Below are positions 44,865 through 53,055 of a stretch of DNA of 64,000 nt, one piece after another. The notes beneath the pieces are model-generated. The model worked only from the letters and a program-made list of their open reading frames with translations. It was not told the DNA's origin and did no database searches. Each line of letters opens with the position of its first letter. The stretch's first letter is position 1. The stretch is from contig JBBQZZ010000018.1 of assembly GCA_038207265.1 (NCBI GenBank), positions 34,948-98,947 of the forward strand. The letters are read 5' to 3'. This DNA comes from JACMLD01 sp038207265. Lineage in GTDB: Bacteria > Bacteroidota > Bacteroidia > Chitinophagales > Chitinophagaceae. The translations under genes and the position numbers were made by a program.

Positions 44865-45227
44865 ATGCTGAAAACAGAACTTCTTAAGAAAGACCTCAAA
44901 AAAGTTGGTGAGGAAATAAGCCATGAACTAGGTAGTCAAATGGTTAAAGACTATCAAGCAGCTAATCCAAATGATACAAAAGCTTATTTTATCGGTCGCG
45001 AAATTATTTCTGAAATTCTTGCTCAACCTGGCTGTGTAGGTATTAAGTTTTATAATGCTTATAATGAAGATGGGAAAAAAACACTTGTGTATATGGGTGT
45101 CGACGAATTTGGTAAGAATCTAGTCGAATATAAGATTGTCAATAGCGACGGATCATTTGATACAAAAAAGGCTATTGTCGCCGATCGTAGTTTCGATTTA
45201 TATGAGTGGTTGTTTGGCAAACGCTAG
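44865..45227 (+). CDS. small conserved-looking cytoplasmic protein of unknown function
   Basis: 120 aa from the ATG at 44865; a TTG at 44835 would add ten residues but lacks support. Charged N-terminal helix (about 1-30), then a compact alpha/beta part with AYFIGREIISEILAQPGCVG, FYNAYNEDGKKTLVYMGVDE and ending DLYEWLFGKR. No signal peptide or membrane segment. The even charge pattern and codon character look real, but I do not recognise the family. It lies 75 bp upstream of sensor cassette 2 on the same strand, so it may belong to that system. Confidence 0.65.
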   Translation: MLKTELLKKDLKKVGEEISHELGSQMVKDYQAANPNDTKAYFIGREIISEILAQPGCVGIKFYNAYNEDGKKTLVYMGVDEFGKNLVEYKIVNSDGSFDTKKAIVADRSFDLYEWLFGKR

Positions 45228-45302
45228 TAAGTTTCTTTCTAATTAGTCTTGATAGTTAATTTAATGTAATCTATATTTGGGAAACTAACGCCGTTTCCCA
45301 AA

Positions 45303-45965
45303 ATGTTGACATTTCTAAGTAGTATTTCTGGCTTATTACCCATAATATTTTTCCTTATTTTTTTTCGAAGAAATCAAGGTAAAGTGCTATGGGTAATTTT
45401 TATTTATGCATTAGTTTCCTTTTCTACAGATATTGGTTATTTGATTATTCACAAATCACAAATGGCTAAATTTTACATATTTAGTACATTTACGATTGTT
45501 GAGTACTCTTTGTTCGTCCTTTTCTTCTTTTTAAATCTTTCTTTTCAAAGAACTAAACAGTTTATTGTAATAAGTTCATTGGCTTTTATTGCCTTTGCGA
45601 TTTATAGTATGATCAAAACTGCTGATCATAAATTCGATTCACTTCCTGCATCCATCGAATCTGTTTTGGTAATAAGCCTGTGTATATGTTTTCTGTATGA
45701 ACAACTAAAAAACCCTGAAAATTCCTTGATTATTTATACTTCGAAAAAATTCTGGATAACAATTGCTATTTTTATTTATCTCGCGGCCACATTATTCTTA
45801 TTTATTTCAACTGCTTATATATCGGAAGAGGAAAGGAAAGCATACTGGCCGATCAATTATTTTGCGAATATCATTAAGAATATTCTTCTGGCAGTGGCTT
45901 TTATACTAAAATCGGAAAAATCTATTTTTTCATCAGGCCAAAAATCCTATAGCATTCAACCTTAG
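45303..45965 (+). CDS. multi-helix membrane protein of sensor cassette 2
   Basis: 220 aa, about six or seven hydrophobic helices beginning at residue 4, short loops and a polar C-terminal tail (SEKSIFSSGQKSYSIQP). It corresponds in order, size and topology to the protein at 41269-41943. The kinase gene follows 45 bp later. Neither protein has a recognisable ligand-binding domain, so a membrane-embedded signal, such as a lipid-like or membrane-inserting peptide, is conceivable. Confidence 0.75.
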   Translation: MLTFLSSISGLLPIIFFLIFFRRNQGKVLWVIFIYALVSFSTDIGYLIIHKSQMAKFYIFSTFTIVEYSLFVLFFFLNLSFQRTKQFIVISSLAFIAFAIYSMIKTADHKFDSLPASIESVLVISLCICFLYEQLKNPENSLIIYTSKKFWITIAIFIYLAATLFLFISTAYISEEERKAYWPINYFANIIKNILLAVAFILKSEKSIFSSGQKSYSIQP

Positions 45966-46010
45966 TAACTGTGATTTTAAACTATAACCCTAACCCCGTT
46001 GTTCAAAAAC

Positions 46011-46835
46011 ATGCTTTTATTACAGGCTAATACTCAGCAAGGCATTACCTCGGTAATGTTTTTTGGCACTATTGGTATGCTTACACTTACCGTGGGGTTG
46101 ATTGTTTTCATTGTTTTTCATCAACGCAGGGTTATCCGCTACCAGGCCACCCTGCAACGCATGGAACAGGACCAGCAACGCATGCTGCTCAATGCGTCTA
46201 TCAGGCTGCAGGAAGAAGAACGCCAGCGCCTGGCCGCCGACCTGCACGATGACGCTGGTCCGCTATTAGCCACCGCACGGTTATACCTAAACGAAAACCT
46301 GGTAAACCTGGATAAGACCACCCAACTGCAAAGTATTTACAATGCCAAGCAAATCATAGACGATACCATTCAGCTGATTCGCAACATTTCTCACAGCCTG
46401 ATGCCGCCTACACTAAAGAATTTTGGACTGGAATCTGCCGTGAATGATTTGTTCCAGAAAATCAGCGGCTCGGGTAGCCTCAACGCCAGTTGCCGCTTTC
46501 ATGATTACCGCGAACGCTTGAAAATTGAGGATGAATTGATCCTGTTTCGGGTAATCCAGGAACTGGTGAATAATATTCTTAAACACAGCAACGCCAGCTT
46601 TATTCATGTAACCCAGAATACCAATGGGGATCGGTTTTTCATAAGACTGCACCATGATGGTCGCGGACTAACACAAACCGATTTTGAAAAATTCAACAAG
46701 AGTGCTACCGGCCTGGGTTTAAAGAATATCCAGAGCCGTTTGAAATTGTTAAGTGGAAGTATTTATTTTGAAAAGGATGTTTCCCAGACTTATTATAAGG
46801 TCACAATCGAATTGTCTAAGGAAGAAATAGTATAA
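46011..46835 (+). CDS. HisKA_3-type sensor histidine kinase, cassette 2
   Basis: 274 aa from the ATG at 46011; a TTG at 45999 adds four residues. A short N-terminal extension, one membrane helix (about 13-36), a coiled coil with many Gln and Arg, H-box ERQRLAADLHDDAGPLLATA with H79, N-box RVIQELVNNILKHSNA, and G-boxes HHDGRGLTQTDF and TGLGLKNIQSRLKLLSG. Sister of the kinase at 41919. The NarL regulator gene follows 75 bp downstream. Confidence 0.88.
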   Translation: MLLLQANTQQGITSVMFFGTIGMLTLTVGLIVFIVFHQRRVIRYQATLQRMEQDQQRMLLNASIRLQEEERQRLAADLHDDAGPLLATARLYLNENLVNLDKTTQLQSIYNAKQIIDDTIQLIRNISHSLMPPTLKNFGLESAVNDLFQKISGSGSLNASCRFHDYRERLKIEDELILFRVIQELVNNILKHSNASFIHVTQNTNGDRFFIRLHHDGRGLTQTDFEKFNKSATGLGLKNIQSRLKLLSGSIYFEKDVSQTYYKVTIELSKEEIV

Positions 46836-46910
46836 CATAGATGCAATAAATGAATGACCCCCTCCAACGTTTAAAAGACTTAATTTTGATTTTCCAATAT
46901 CTCCAATACC

Positions 46911-47564
46911 ATGAGCGTAATTAAAGTTGCAATAGCCGATGACCATAAGATCTTTCGCAAAGGCGTGATACTCTCGTTGCGTCCCTATACAAATATTAAA
47001 TTCGTATTAGAAGCAGACAATGGGCAGGATTTAATTGACAAATTACCCGGTGAAGAAATACCGGATGTAATACTCATGGACCTCAGAATGCCGCAAAAAG
47101 ATGGCATAGAAGCAACTAAATATGTTGCCAAACATTATCCCCAGGTACATATTATTTGTCTTACCATGTTTGAAGATGAGCGCTTCGTAAGTCATATGAT
47201 GGAAGTAGGTGCCAATGGATATTTACTCAAAAGCGCTGAACCGCAGGAGATAAAAAAAGCCATCATGGAAGTAGTTACCAAAGGCTATTACCTCAATAAT
47301 TTTGTCAACCGCATCCTGCTTAAAAAATCACATTCCAAACAAAAAGTTGTTCCCAATTTAAACCAGGAAATAACGGTCAGTGAACGCGAAAGAGATGTAA
47401 TTAAATATATCTGTATGGAATTTACCGCGCAGGAAATTGCGCAGAAATTAGAAGTAAGTCCGCGTACCGTTGAAGCCATTAAAGATCGTTTAATGGAAAG
47501 ATTTGGTGCAAAAAACACCGCGGGACTTGTGTTCTTTGCCGTGAAAAATAATCTCATCGATTAA
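46911..47564 (+). CDS. NarL/FixJ family response regulator, cassette 2
   Basis: 217 aa. AIADDH pocket, phosphoacceptor D57 in VILMDLRMPQKDG, switch Thr in IICLTMFED and Lys in YLLKSAE; LuxR HTH SERERDVIKYICMEFTAQEIAQKLEVSPRTVEAIKDRLMERFG. Normal length and intact residues. It is the likely partner of the kinase encoded upstream. The gene is convergent with the CoA-transferase pair. Confidence 0.9.
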   Translation: MSVIKVAIADDHKIFRKGVILSLRPYTNIKFVLEADNGQDLIDKLPGEEIPDVILMDLRMPQKDGIEATKYVAKHYPQVHIICLTMFEDERFVSHMMEVGANGYLLKSAEPQEIKKAIMEVVTKGYYLNNFVNRILLKKSHSKQKVVPNLNQEITVSERERDVIKYICMEFTAQEIAQKLEVSPRTVEAIKDRLMERFGAKNTAGLVFFAVKNNLID

Positions 47565-47634
47565 AGTCGCTGTATAGTTTATTGGCCAGATACATGGTTA
47601 TTGTTGTATAGAGTACCAAAGCAATTCTCAACAA

Positions 47635-48291
47635 TCACAATTGCATTTCAGGAATATCACCCTCTATTATTAACATGCCGGCAGTTTTATCTTTTATTTC
47701 CGCTACACTAACACCCGGTGCTCTTTCGAGTAGTTGAAACCCTTCTGTCGTGATATCCAATACTGCCAAATCAGTAACTATTTTTTTTACACACGCTACG
47801 CCGGTTAACGGTAATGTACATGCGCTTAATAATTTCGATTCCCCTTTAGGGTTGGTATGCATCATGGCTACAATAATATTCCTTGCACTGGCTACCAGGT
47901 CCATCGCCCCACCCATACCCTTCACCATTTTGCCCGGAATTTTCCAATTGGCAATATCGCCTTGTTCACTAACTTCCATTGCTCCCAAAACGGTTAAGTC
48001 AACTTTGCCCGCACGTATCATTCCAAAACTTTCGACACTGTCGAAAAAAGCACCCCCTGGTAATATCGTAACCGTTTCTTTACCCGCGTTGATCAGATCG
48101 GCATCTATTTCATGCGCTGAAGGATAAGGACCCATTCCCAACATTCCATTTTCACTCTGTAACATGATGGTCATTCCTGGTGCAATATAATTGGCTACCA
48201 ATGTTGGAATACCAATTCCCAGGTTTACATACATACCATCTTTAAGCTCCTGCGCTATTCTTTTTGCAATTCCGTATTTATCGAGTGCCAT
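47635..48291 (-). CDS. scoB: 3-oxoacid CoA-transferase, subunit B
   Basis: 218 aa. The catalytic Glu is in IMLQSENGMLGMGPYP, the SENG motif of the B subunit of class I CoA-transferases, and GGAMDLVASARNIIVAMMHT follows. With subunit A it transfers CoA from succinyl-CoA to acetoacetate or a similar 3-oxoacid. The A gene lies 97 bp upstream on the same strand. Succinyl-CoA as donor is the usual choice but is not proved by sequence. Confidence 0.92.
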   Translation of the reverse strand: MALDKYGIAKRIAQELKDGMYVNLGIGIPTLVANYIAPGMTIMLQSENGMLGMGPYPSAHEIDADLINAGKETVTILPGGAFFDSVESFGMIRAGKVDLTVLGAMEVSEQGDIANWKIPGKMVKGMGGAMDLVASARNIIVAMMHTNPKGESKLLSACTLPLTGVACVKKIVTDLAVLDITTEGFQLLERAPGVSVAEIKDKTAGMLIIEGDIPEMQL

Positions 48292-48388
48292 ACATTATTT
48301 TTTTAGCTATAAATATATTTTGGGTAGGACAGTAAACCCCTGTTCATCATCGGGTAGGTGCCGCATACTTCAAACAAAGAATATAGCA

Positions 48389-49084
48389 TCAACTCATTCT
48401 TATGGTTTTTCTTTCTATTCTTTTCTCATAATCACTTCCCTGGAAAATCCGGTGTACATAAATACCCGCAACATGTATTGTATCCGGATCCAATTCGCCG
48501 GGTTCTACCAGTTGTTCTACCTCTGCAATGGTAATATTACCCGCCTTTGCCATTGATGTTGAAAAGTTCCTGGTTGTTTTCCTGAAAAGAAGATTGCCCA
48601 ACTTATCTCCTTTCCATGCTTTTACGATTGCAAAATCTGCCCGCAGCGCGTGTTCCATCAGGAATTTTTTTCCATTAAACTCACGCACTTCCTTTCCAAC
48701 GGCTATCTCTGTTCCATAACCTGCCGGCGTAAAAAAAGCAGGAATACCCATACCTGCCATTTGTATGCGTGTTGCCAATGTGCCTTGTGGTATTAGGTCA
48801 ACTTCAAGTTCTCCATTTAATAATTGCCTTTCAAATTCTTCATTTTCTCCAACATAAGAACTCATCATCTTCTTGATCTGGCGTGTTTTCAAAAGCAATC
48901 CCAAACCAAAATCATCTACTCCCGCATTATTCGAAATACAGGTCAGGTTTTTCGTTCCTTTTGAAACCAATGCAGCAATGCAATTTTCAGGAATGCCGCA
49001 CAAGCCAAATCCGCCCAGCATAATGGTATTACCATCCTGGATATCACTGATTGCTTCACTTGCATTATTGACAAGCTTGTTCAT
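48389..49084 (-). CDS. scoA: 3-oxoacid CoA-transferase, subunit A
   Basis: 231 aa. GNTIMLGGFGLCGIPENCIAAL near the start (about 18-39) is the conserved glycine-rich loop of subunit A, followed by ISNNAGVDDFGLGLLL and LIPQGTLATRIQMAGMGIPAFFTP. Forms a heterotetramer with subunit B. It starts 26 bp after the end of the DUF4296 gene, so read-through from the coaBC transcript is possible. Confidence 0.93.
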   Translation of the reverse strand: MNKLVNNASEAISDIQDGNTIMLGGFGLCGIPENCIAALVSKGTKNLTCISNNAGVDDFGLGLLLKTRQIKKMMSSYVGENEEFERQLLNGELEVDLIPQGTLATRIQMAGMGIPAFFTPAGYGTEIAVGKEVREFNGKKFLMEHALRADFAIVKAWKGDKLGNLLFRKTTRNFSTSMAKAGNITIAEVEQLVEPGELDPDTIHVAGIYVHRIFQGSDYEKRIERKTIRMS

Positions 49085-49110
49085 AACGCTAATTTTATAA
49101 TGAATTAACC

Positions 49111-49569
49111 CTATTTTTTTTTAAAGAGTGCTTCTTTCACTTTGGGGCTGTTGGTATCTGCTTTTTGCCTGTTGGCACGCGCTGTAACAGAGTCAAACAT
49201 TTTAATGGGTGCTTCTTTCACTTTGGGTCTGTATGCATCTGCTTTTTGCCTGGTCGCTCGCGCTGCAACTGAGTCAAACATCACTTTGGCAATGTCTGGG
49301 TGGCCCAGGTAAAACTGGTAACTCTTTTTGAAATCTTCTTTGGATACTTTATTTAAAACAAATACTTCCTGGTATAATTTGATTCTTTCGTTGATGGCAT
49401 TTTTGGAAGAGTCTTTGGTAATTTCTGCACTTGCATAAGCATCGGACTGAATTAATTGCCACAATATGGTCTCCATTTTCTTTTTAGGAATAATATCCGG
49501 TGGAATAACATCGTTGGTTGTACAGGAAAAAAATGGAACAATCAGTAATGCCGTTATAATATATTTCAT
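49111..49569 (-). CDS. DUF4296 family lipoprotein with duplicated C terminus
   Basis: 152 aa. Lipoprotein signal MKYIITALLIVPFFSC with Cys16. The DUF4296 core (about 25-100) shows METILWQLIQSDAYA and VLNKVSKEDFKKSYQFYLGHPD. The C terminus consists of two adjacent 27-residue copies (97-123 and 124-150) starting MFDSVAARATRQKAD and MFDSVTARANRQKAD, 20 of 27 identical. Probably faces the periplasm; function unknown. Overlaps the DUF4835 stop by 4 bp (ATGA). Confidence 0.82.
   Translation of the reverse strand: MKYIITALLIVPFFSCTTNDVIPPDIIPKKKMETILWQLIQSDAYASAEITKDSSKNAINERIKLYQEVFVLNKVSKEDFKKSYQFYLGHPDIAKVMFDSVAARATRQKADAYRPKVKEAPIKMFDSVTARANRQKADTNSPKVKEALFKKK
49120..49281 (-). repeat. 81-bp tandem duplication within the DUF4296 gene
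   Basis: Two adjacent 81-bp units, 49201-49281 and 49120-49200, keep the reading frame. Shared words such as CTGCTTTTTGCCTG recur exactly 81 bp apart on the plus strand. Confidence 0.8.
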
Positions 49570-50486
49570 TTCAATTCCTGTTTATACCGGTTGGCATTGC
49601 TGATATCCAGTTTAGACAGTAAATCCAGCGCACGGTTTTTTTCATCCGGGGCAGTTTTTTTAAATACACCAATCAATTCTTTTGAACGTCCCTGGAAAAA
49701 AAATCTTACTCCCATGCTATTGGGATTGTCTGTATTAATATTATTCAGGAAATTCAGCGTATTTATCACCGCTGTACGCCCTTCTGTTTCGTTATCATAC
49801 ATATTGTCCATTCCTAATCTGTAATAACTATAAATGGCGTCATGCATTAAGGTGTATTTACTATTCGTCATGTTATCTGCCAGCCAATATCTATTTCTTT
49901 GCCCATCGAAATTCCGCCAACCTACAATATCCCTGCTATCAGGCGCATTGTTAACTATATTCTGCGCCTTTTGAAAATACGGGTCTCCACCCCGCAATGA
50001 GAATGAATCAAAATTCATACCCAGGATGATGTTGACATAATAAGCAAAAACCGCCGTAAGGTTTGATACCAGCGGATCGGATCCACTCACCCGATTTTCA
50101 TTGAACTCCATTGGCTGAAATTCTACATATCGAAAGGTGACTGATTCGTCATTAAAATTAACAATTGGGCTATCATAACCAGAATTATAAACAGGGCGTG
50201 CAGCTTGTATGATTAAAGAAGCTTTGTAAACATTGTCTGATGAAACTTCTGCAATGTTCATTAAAAAATTGCAGACAATCTTTTCATTGACCTGGAAAGT
50301 TTCATTGGTCCATTTACGGTTGTTAAGAAAAGTATTTAGTGCATTCTGAAGGGTCTGAAAAACTTTATGATCTATTTGTGAATTGATGCGGCTTGCATTA
50401 ACGGTTATCTTAGCCTGTAGTTCCTGTGCATTGCCAGCATATAGGAAGGAAAAAGCAATGAATAATAAAAACAAATATTTACACAT
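49566..50486 (-). CDS. DUF4835 family secreted protein
   Basis: 306 aa. Signal peptide 1-20 (ending LYAGNAQ), then ELQAKITVNASRINSQIDHKVFQTLQNALNTFLNNRKW (about 22-60), typical of DUF4835. Central region has VFAYYVNIILGMNFDSFSLRGGDPYFQKAQ. Found next to coaBC in many Bacteroidota, as here, with an 8-bp overlap at its start. Function unknown; envelope location is likely. Confidence 0.87.
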   Translation of the reverse strand: MCKYLFLLFIAFSFLYAGNAQELQAKITVNASRINSQIDHKVFQTLQNALNTFLNNRKWTNETFQVNEKIVCNFLMNIAEVSSDNVYKASLIIQAARPVYNSGYDSPIVNFNDESVTFRYVEFQPMEFNENRVSGSDPLVSNLTAVFAYYVNIILGMNFDSFSLRGGDPYFQKAQNIVNNAPDSRDIVGWRNFDGQRNRYWLADNMTNSKYTLMHDAIYSYYRLGMDNMYDNETEGRTAVINTLNFLNNINTDNPNSMGVRFFFQGRSKELIGVFKKTAPDEKNRALDLLSKLDISNANRYKQELK

Positions 50487-51675
50487 ACAACATATTTACA
50501 ACCCTATCAACGATATCTTTTGCTACTTGTTGTTTTGGCTTTTGCTCATAGTCAAATTGGTTGCCACTTTTTTCAAAGATGGTAATTTTATTTGTATCTA
50601 GCCCAAACCCTGCCCCTTTATCGTTCAGTGAGTTCAGCACAATCATATCCGCATTTTTTTTTGACAACTTATTCAATGCATTTTCTTTTTCATTGGCAGT
50701 TTCCAATGCAAATCCAACCAACACCTGGCCTTTTCTCTTCTGCTGCCCCAATGTTTTTAAAATATCTTCGGTCTCTATTAATTCAATACTCAAACTTTGC
50801 CCGTTCTTCTTAATTTTTTCTGCTGCAATATTGGCCGGTGTGTAATCTGCAACGGCTGCACATAGAATAGCAGCATCTGCTCTTTCAAATTGAGCAATAC
50901 ATTCATTGTACATTTCTGCCGCGGTACTAACATTATAAACTGTTATTGCCGGGTGATTGGGTTGGTTGGAGGATGGACCAAGTACTAAATCAACTTTGGC
51001 TCCCCGGTTCGCCAATTCAACTGCAATAGCAATTCCCATTTTACCTGAAGAATGATTTCCAATAAACCTGACCGGATCAATATGTTCAAAGGTAGGGCCT
51101 GCGGAAACTAATACTTGTTTCCCTTTTATATCGGTGTTTTGAAAAAACCGCTGTTCGATGAATGCTAGTATTGATTCAGGTTCAGCCATCCGGCCTTCAC
51201 CATATAAACCACTTGCCAATTCGCCTTTATTCACCGGTAAAATTGTCACGCCTTGCAATTCAATAATTTTTAGATTGGATTTTGTTGCAGGGTGTTGCCA
51301 CATATCTTCATCCATGGCTGGAGCAACAATTACCGGACAAATCGCGGAAAGATAGGTGGCCATTAATAAATTATCACATATTCCATGAGCCATTTTAGCC
51401 AGTGTATTACAGCTGAGTGGCGCAATCAACAATACATCTGCCCACCTGCCCAGTTTAACATGATTAGACCATGCATCTCCCTCAAACAAGTCTATCAGGA
51501 CAGGATTTTTAGATAACGTTGATAATGTTAATGGCGTAACAAAATCTTTCGCGGCATGCGTCATGATGATCCTCACTTCGCATTCGGCTTTTACCAATTC
51601 CCGGGCAAGCAAAATTGATTTGTAGGCAGCGATGCTTCCCGTGATTGCTAAAATAATTTTTTTGCCTTTAAGCAT
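50479..51675 (-). CDS. coaBC: bifunctional phosphopantothenoylcysteine decarboxylase / phosphopantothenate-cysteine ligase
   Basis: 398 aa. The CoaC flavoprotein half (about 1-180) has ITGSIAAYKSILLAREL, the active His in SNHVKLGRWADVLLIAPLSCNTLAKMAHGI, and PAMDEDMWQHPA. The CoaB half has VLVSAGPTFEHIDPVRFIGN, HSSGKMGIAIA and a Lys-rich AEKIKKNG. It makes 4'-phosphopantetheine for coenzyme A. A terminator upstream at 51738-51767 separates it from rpoZ, so it probably has its own promoter. Confidence 0.94.
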   Translation of the reverse strand: MLKGKKIILAITGSIAAYKSILLARELVKAECEVRIIMTHAAKDFVTPLTLSTLSKNPVLIDLFEGDAWSNHVKLGRWADVLLIAPLSCNTLAKMAHGICDNLLMATYLSAICPVIVAPAMDEDMWQHPATKSNLKIIELQGVTILPVNKGELASGLYGEGRMAEPESILAFIEQRFFQNTDIKGKQVLVSAGPTFEHIDPVRFIGNHSSGKMGIAIAVELANRGAKVDLVLGPSSNQPNHPAITVYNVSTAAEMYNECIAQFERADAAILCAAVADYTPANIAAEKIKKNGQSLSIELIETEDILKTLGQQKRKGQVLVGFALETANEKENALNKLSKKNADMIVLNSLNDKGAGFGLDTNKITIFEKSGNQFDYEQKPKQQVAKDIVDRVVNMLYV

Positions 51676-51737
51676 ATCTCAAAATTAATTCTTTATTACG
51701 GTAATTAGCAGTGTGCAGTATGCTCTGCATTATAAAA

Positions 51738-51767
51738 CAAAAAAAGCGACAGAAAATATCTATCGCT
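51738..51767 (-). terminator. intrinsic terminator after rpoZ
   Basis: On the minus strand AGCGATAGA pairs with TCTGTCGCT (9 bp with one G-U; 51759-51767 with 51745-51753), loop 5 nt, followed by TTTTTTTGTTTT. It lies between rpoZ and coaBC. Confidence 0.8.
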
Positions 51768-51789
51768 TCTAAATTATGTACAACAAACC

Positions 51790-52131
51790 CTAACTGAAAA
51801 GAGTATCCTCATTTTTACGATGGTATATCTTATCCTCCATAAATTCCTGTGTTGCCAAAAGTGCCGGATTGGGCATACGCTCATAGGCCTTGGATATTTC
51901 GATCTGCTCCTTGTTTTCGTGAATTTCTTCTAGGCTATCGGTATGACTCGCAAATTCTTCTAATTTATTATGTAATTCTTCCTTGAGCGTAATATTTATT
52001 TGGTTTGCTCTTTTAGCTACGATTGCAATTGATTCATACAAGTTGCCAGTTTTAGCTTTGATATCAGTAAGATTTTTAGTTTCAACTACGTTGGCTGTGC
52101 TTGAACTAAGCTGTCGTCTTAATCGGCTCAT
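51790..52131 (-). CDS. rpoZ: DNA-directed RNA polymerase omega subunit
   Basis: 113 aa. The Rpb6/omega core is TGNLYESIAIVAKRANQINI (about 28-47), with an acidic middle and the Bacteroidota-type ending KAYERMPNPALLATQEFMEDKIYHRKN. Helps assembly and stability of RNA polymerase. Its ATG overlaps the end of bamD by 26 bp, so the two are translated together; a terminator follows directly. Confidence 0.88.
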   Translation of the reverse strand: MSRLRRQLSSSTANVVETKNLTDIKAKTGNLYESIAIVAKRANQINITLKEELHNKLEEFASHTDSLEEIHENKEQIEISKAYERMPNPALLATQEFMEDKIYHRKNEDTLFS

Positions 52132-52921
52132 TTTTTAGATTTTTAATATTAGTTTGGGATAAGGTAAAATATTTTTCTGCTTCCTTCAGCAATTTACTTT
52201 CCGGGAAGCGATCTGCAAAATCATGATACTCGGCAATTACTTTTTCGTAACGTTCTTCCTTTTTTTCATCAACACTCAAAACTGCATATTGGTAGTAAGA
52301 TTTTATTATCTGCAATTTGTATTGATCACTTTTATCTGATTCAGGAAAATTGTTCATCAGGCTTCCAAAAGCAATTGCTGAAGCTTTGAATTGCCCCAGG
52401 TTAAAATAGAGTTCGGCACTTTTGGACTCCTTCAATTCCAGTTTTACCCTGCACTTATCAATAATCTCTGTCGCTTCCTTATTTTTTGAAGACCCTGGAT
52501 GTGTATTAATGAAAGTCTGCATAAACCCAATCGTCTTGGTTGTATTGGTTTGGTCAAGTTCAACCTTTGGCGACTGCTTATAATATGTATAAGCTCTCAT
52601 GTAATCCATCTCCTCCGAATATTTACTGTTCGGAAATACCTCTACAAAAGATTTGAACAAATTTTCAGCACTCAAATAGTCCCTTAGATTGTAAGTACAA
52701 TATGCATACCGGTAGTAAATTTCCTCAAATCTGTCAGTTCCTTTAAAAATAGGAAATAACTCTTCATACAACTGGTGCGCAAAATTATAGCTCTTTTTTT
52801 CATAATACTGATTTGCCATTTTCAATTTGTACTCATAGTCTTTGCTCTTTTGTACTTTACTGAAATTGGAACAACCCGAAAATGTAAGCCCTAAAACAAT
52901 CAGTGTTACGATAATTCTCAT
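52106..52921 (-). CDS. bamD: outer membrane protein assembly factor BamD
   Basis: 271 aa from the ATG at 52921; a TTG four codons earlier overlaps a TAACTTTG box (52931-52938) that fits a -7 element. Lipoprotein signal MRIIVTLIVLGLTFSGC. Helical TPR-like repeats follow: KMANQYYEKKSYNFAHQLYE, AENLFKSFVEVFPNSKYSEE and QLKASA-type units, as in BamD/YfiO. It docks on BamA to insert outer membrane beta-barrels, which fits a genome with large barrels such as SprA. Confidence 0.9.
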   Translation of the reverse strand: MRIIVTLIVLGLTFSGCSNFSKVQKSKDYEYKLKMANQYYEKKSYNFAHQLYEELFPIFKGTDRFEEIYYRYAYCTYNLRDYLSAENLFKSFVEVFPNSKYSEEMDYMRAYTYYKQSPKVELDQTNTTKTIGFMQTFINTHPGSSKNKEATEIIDKCRVKLELKESKSAELYFNLGQFKASAIAFGSLMNNFPESDKSDQYKLQIIKSYYQYAVLSVDEKKEERYEKVIAEYHDFADRFPESKLLKEAEKYFTLSQTNIKNLKNEPIKTTA

Positions 52922-52998
52922 AAAGGTGTGCAAAGTTAATTGTTTTGGGCAAAAATGAATGGAAAAAATCTGCCATCCAAAAGCATGTAGTTAAGGAT

Positions 52999-53035
52999 AA
53001 TATAAAAACCCTCCTTTTGGGAGGGTTTTTATATT
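52999..53035 (-). terminator. strong symmetrical terminator after the OmpA-family gene
   Basis: A 16-bp perfect stem, with CCCTCC/GGAGGG at its tip flanked by AAAAA/TTTTT, and a 5-nt loop. The A/T flanks make it work in either direction; on the minus strand it ends the OmpA-family transcript 20 bp past the stop. Confidence 0.9.
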
Positions 53036-53055
53036 ATTTCATCACGTTACTACTC

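Noticed and set aside
49120..49281. CRISPR-like array
   Set aside because: Only two adjacent in-frame units without spacers; a coding tandem duplication. No CRISPR array was seen in the window.
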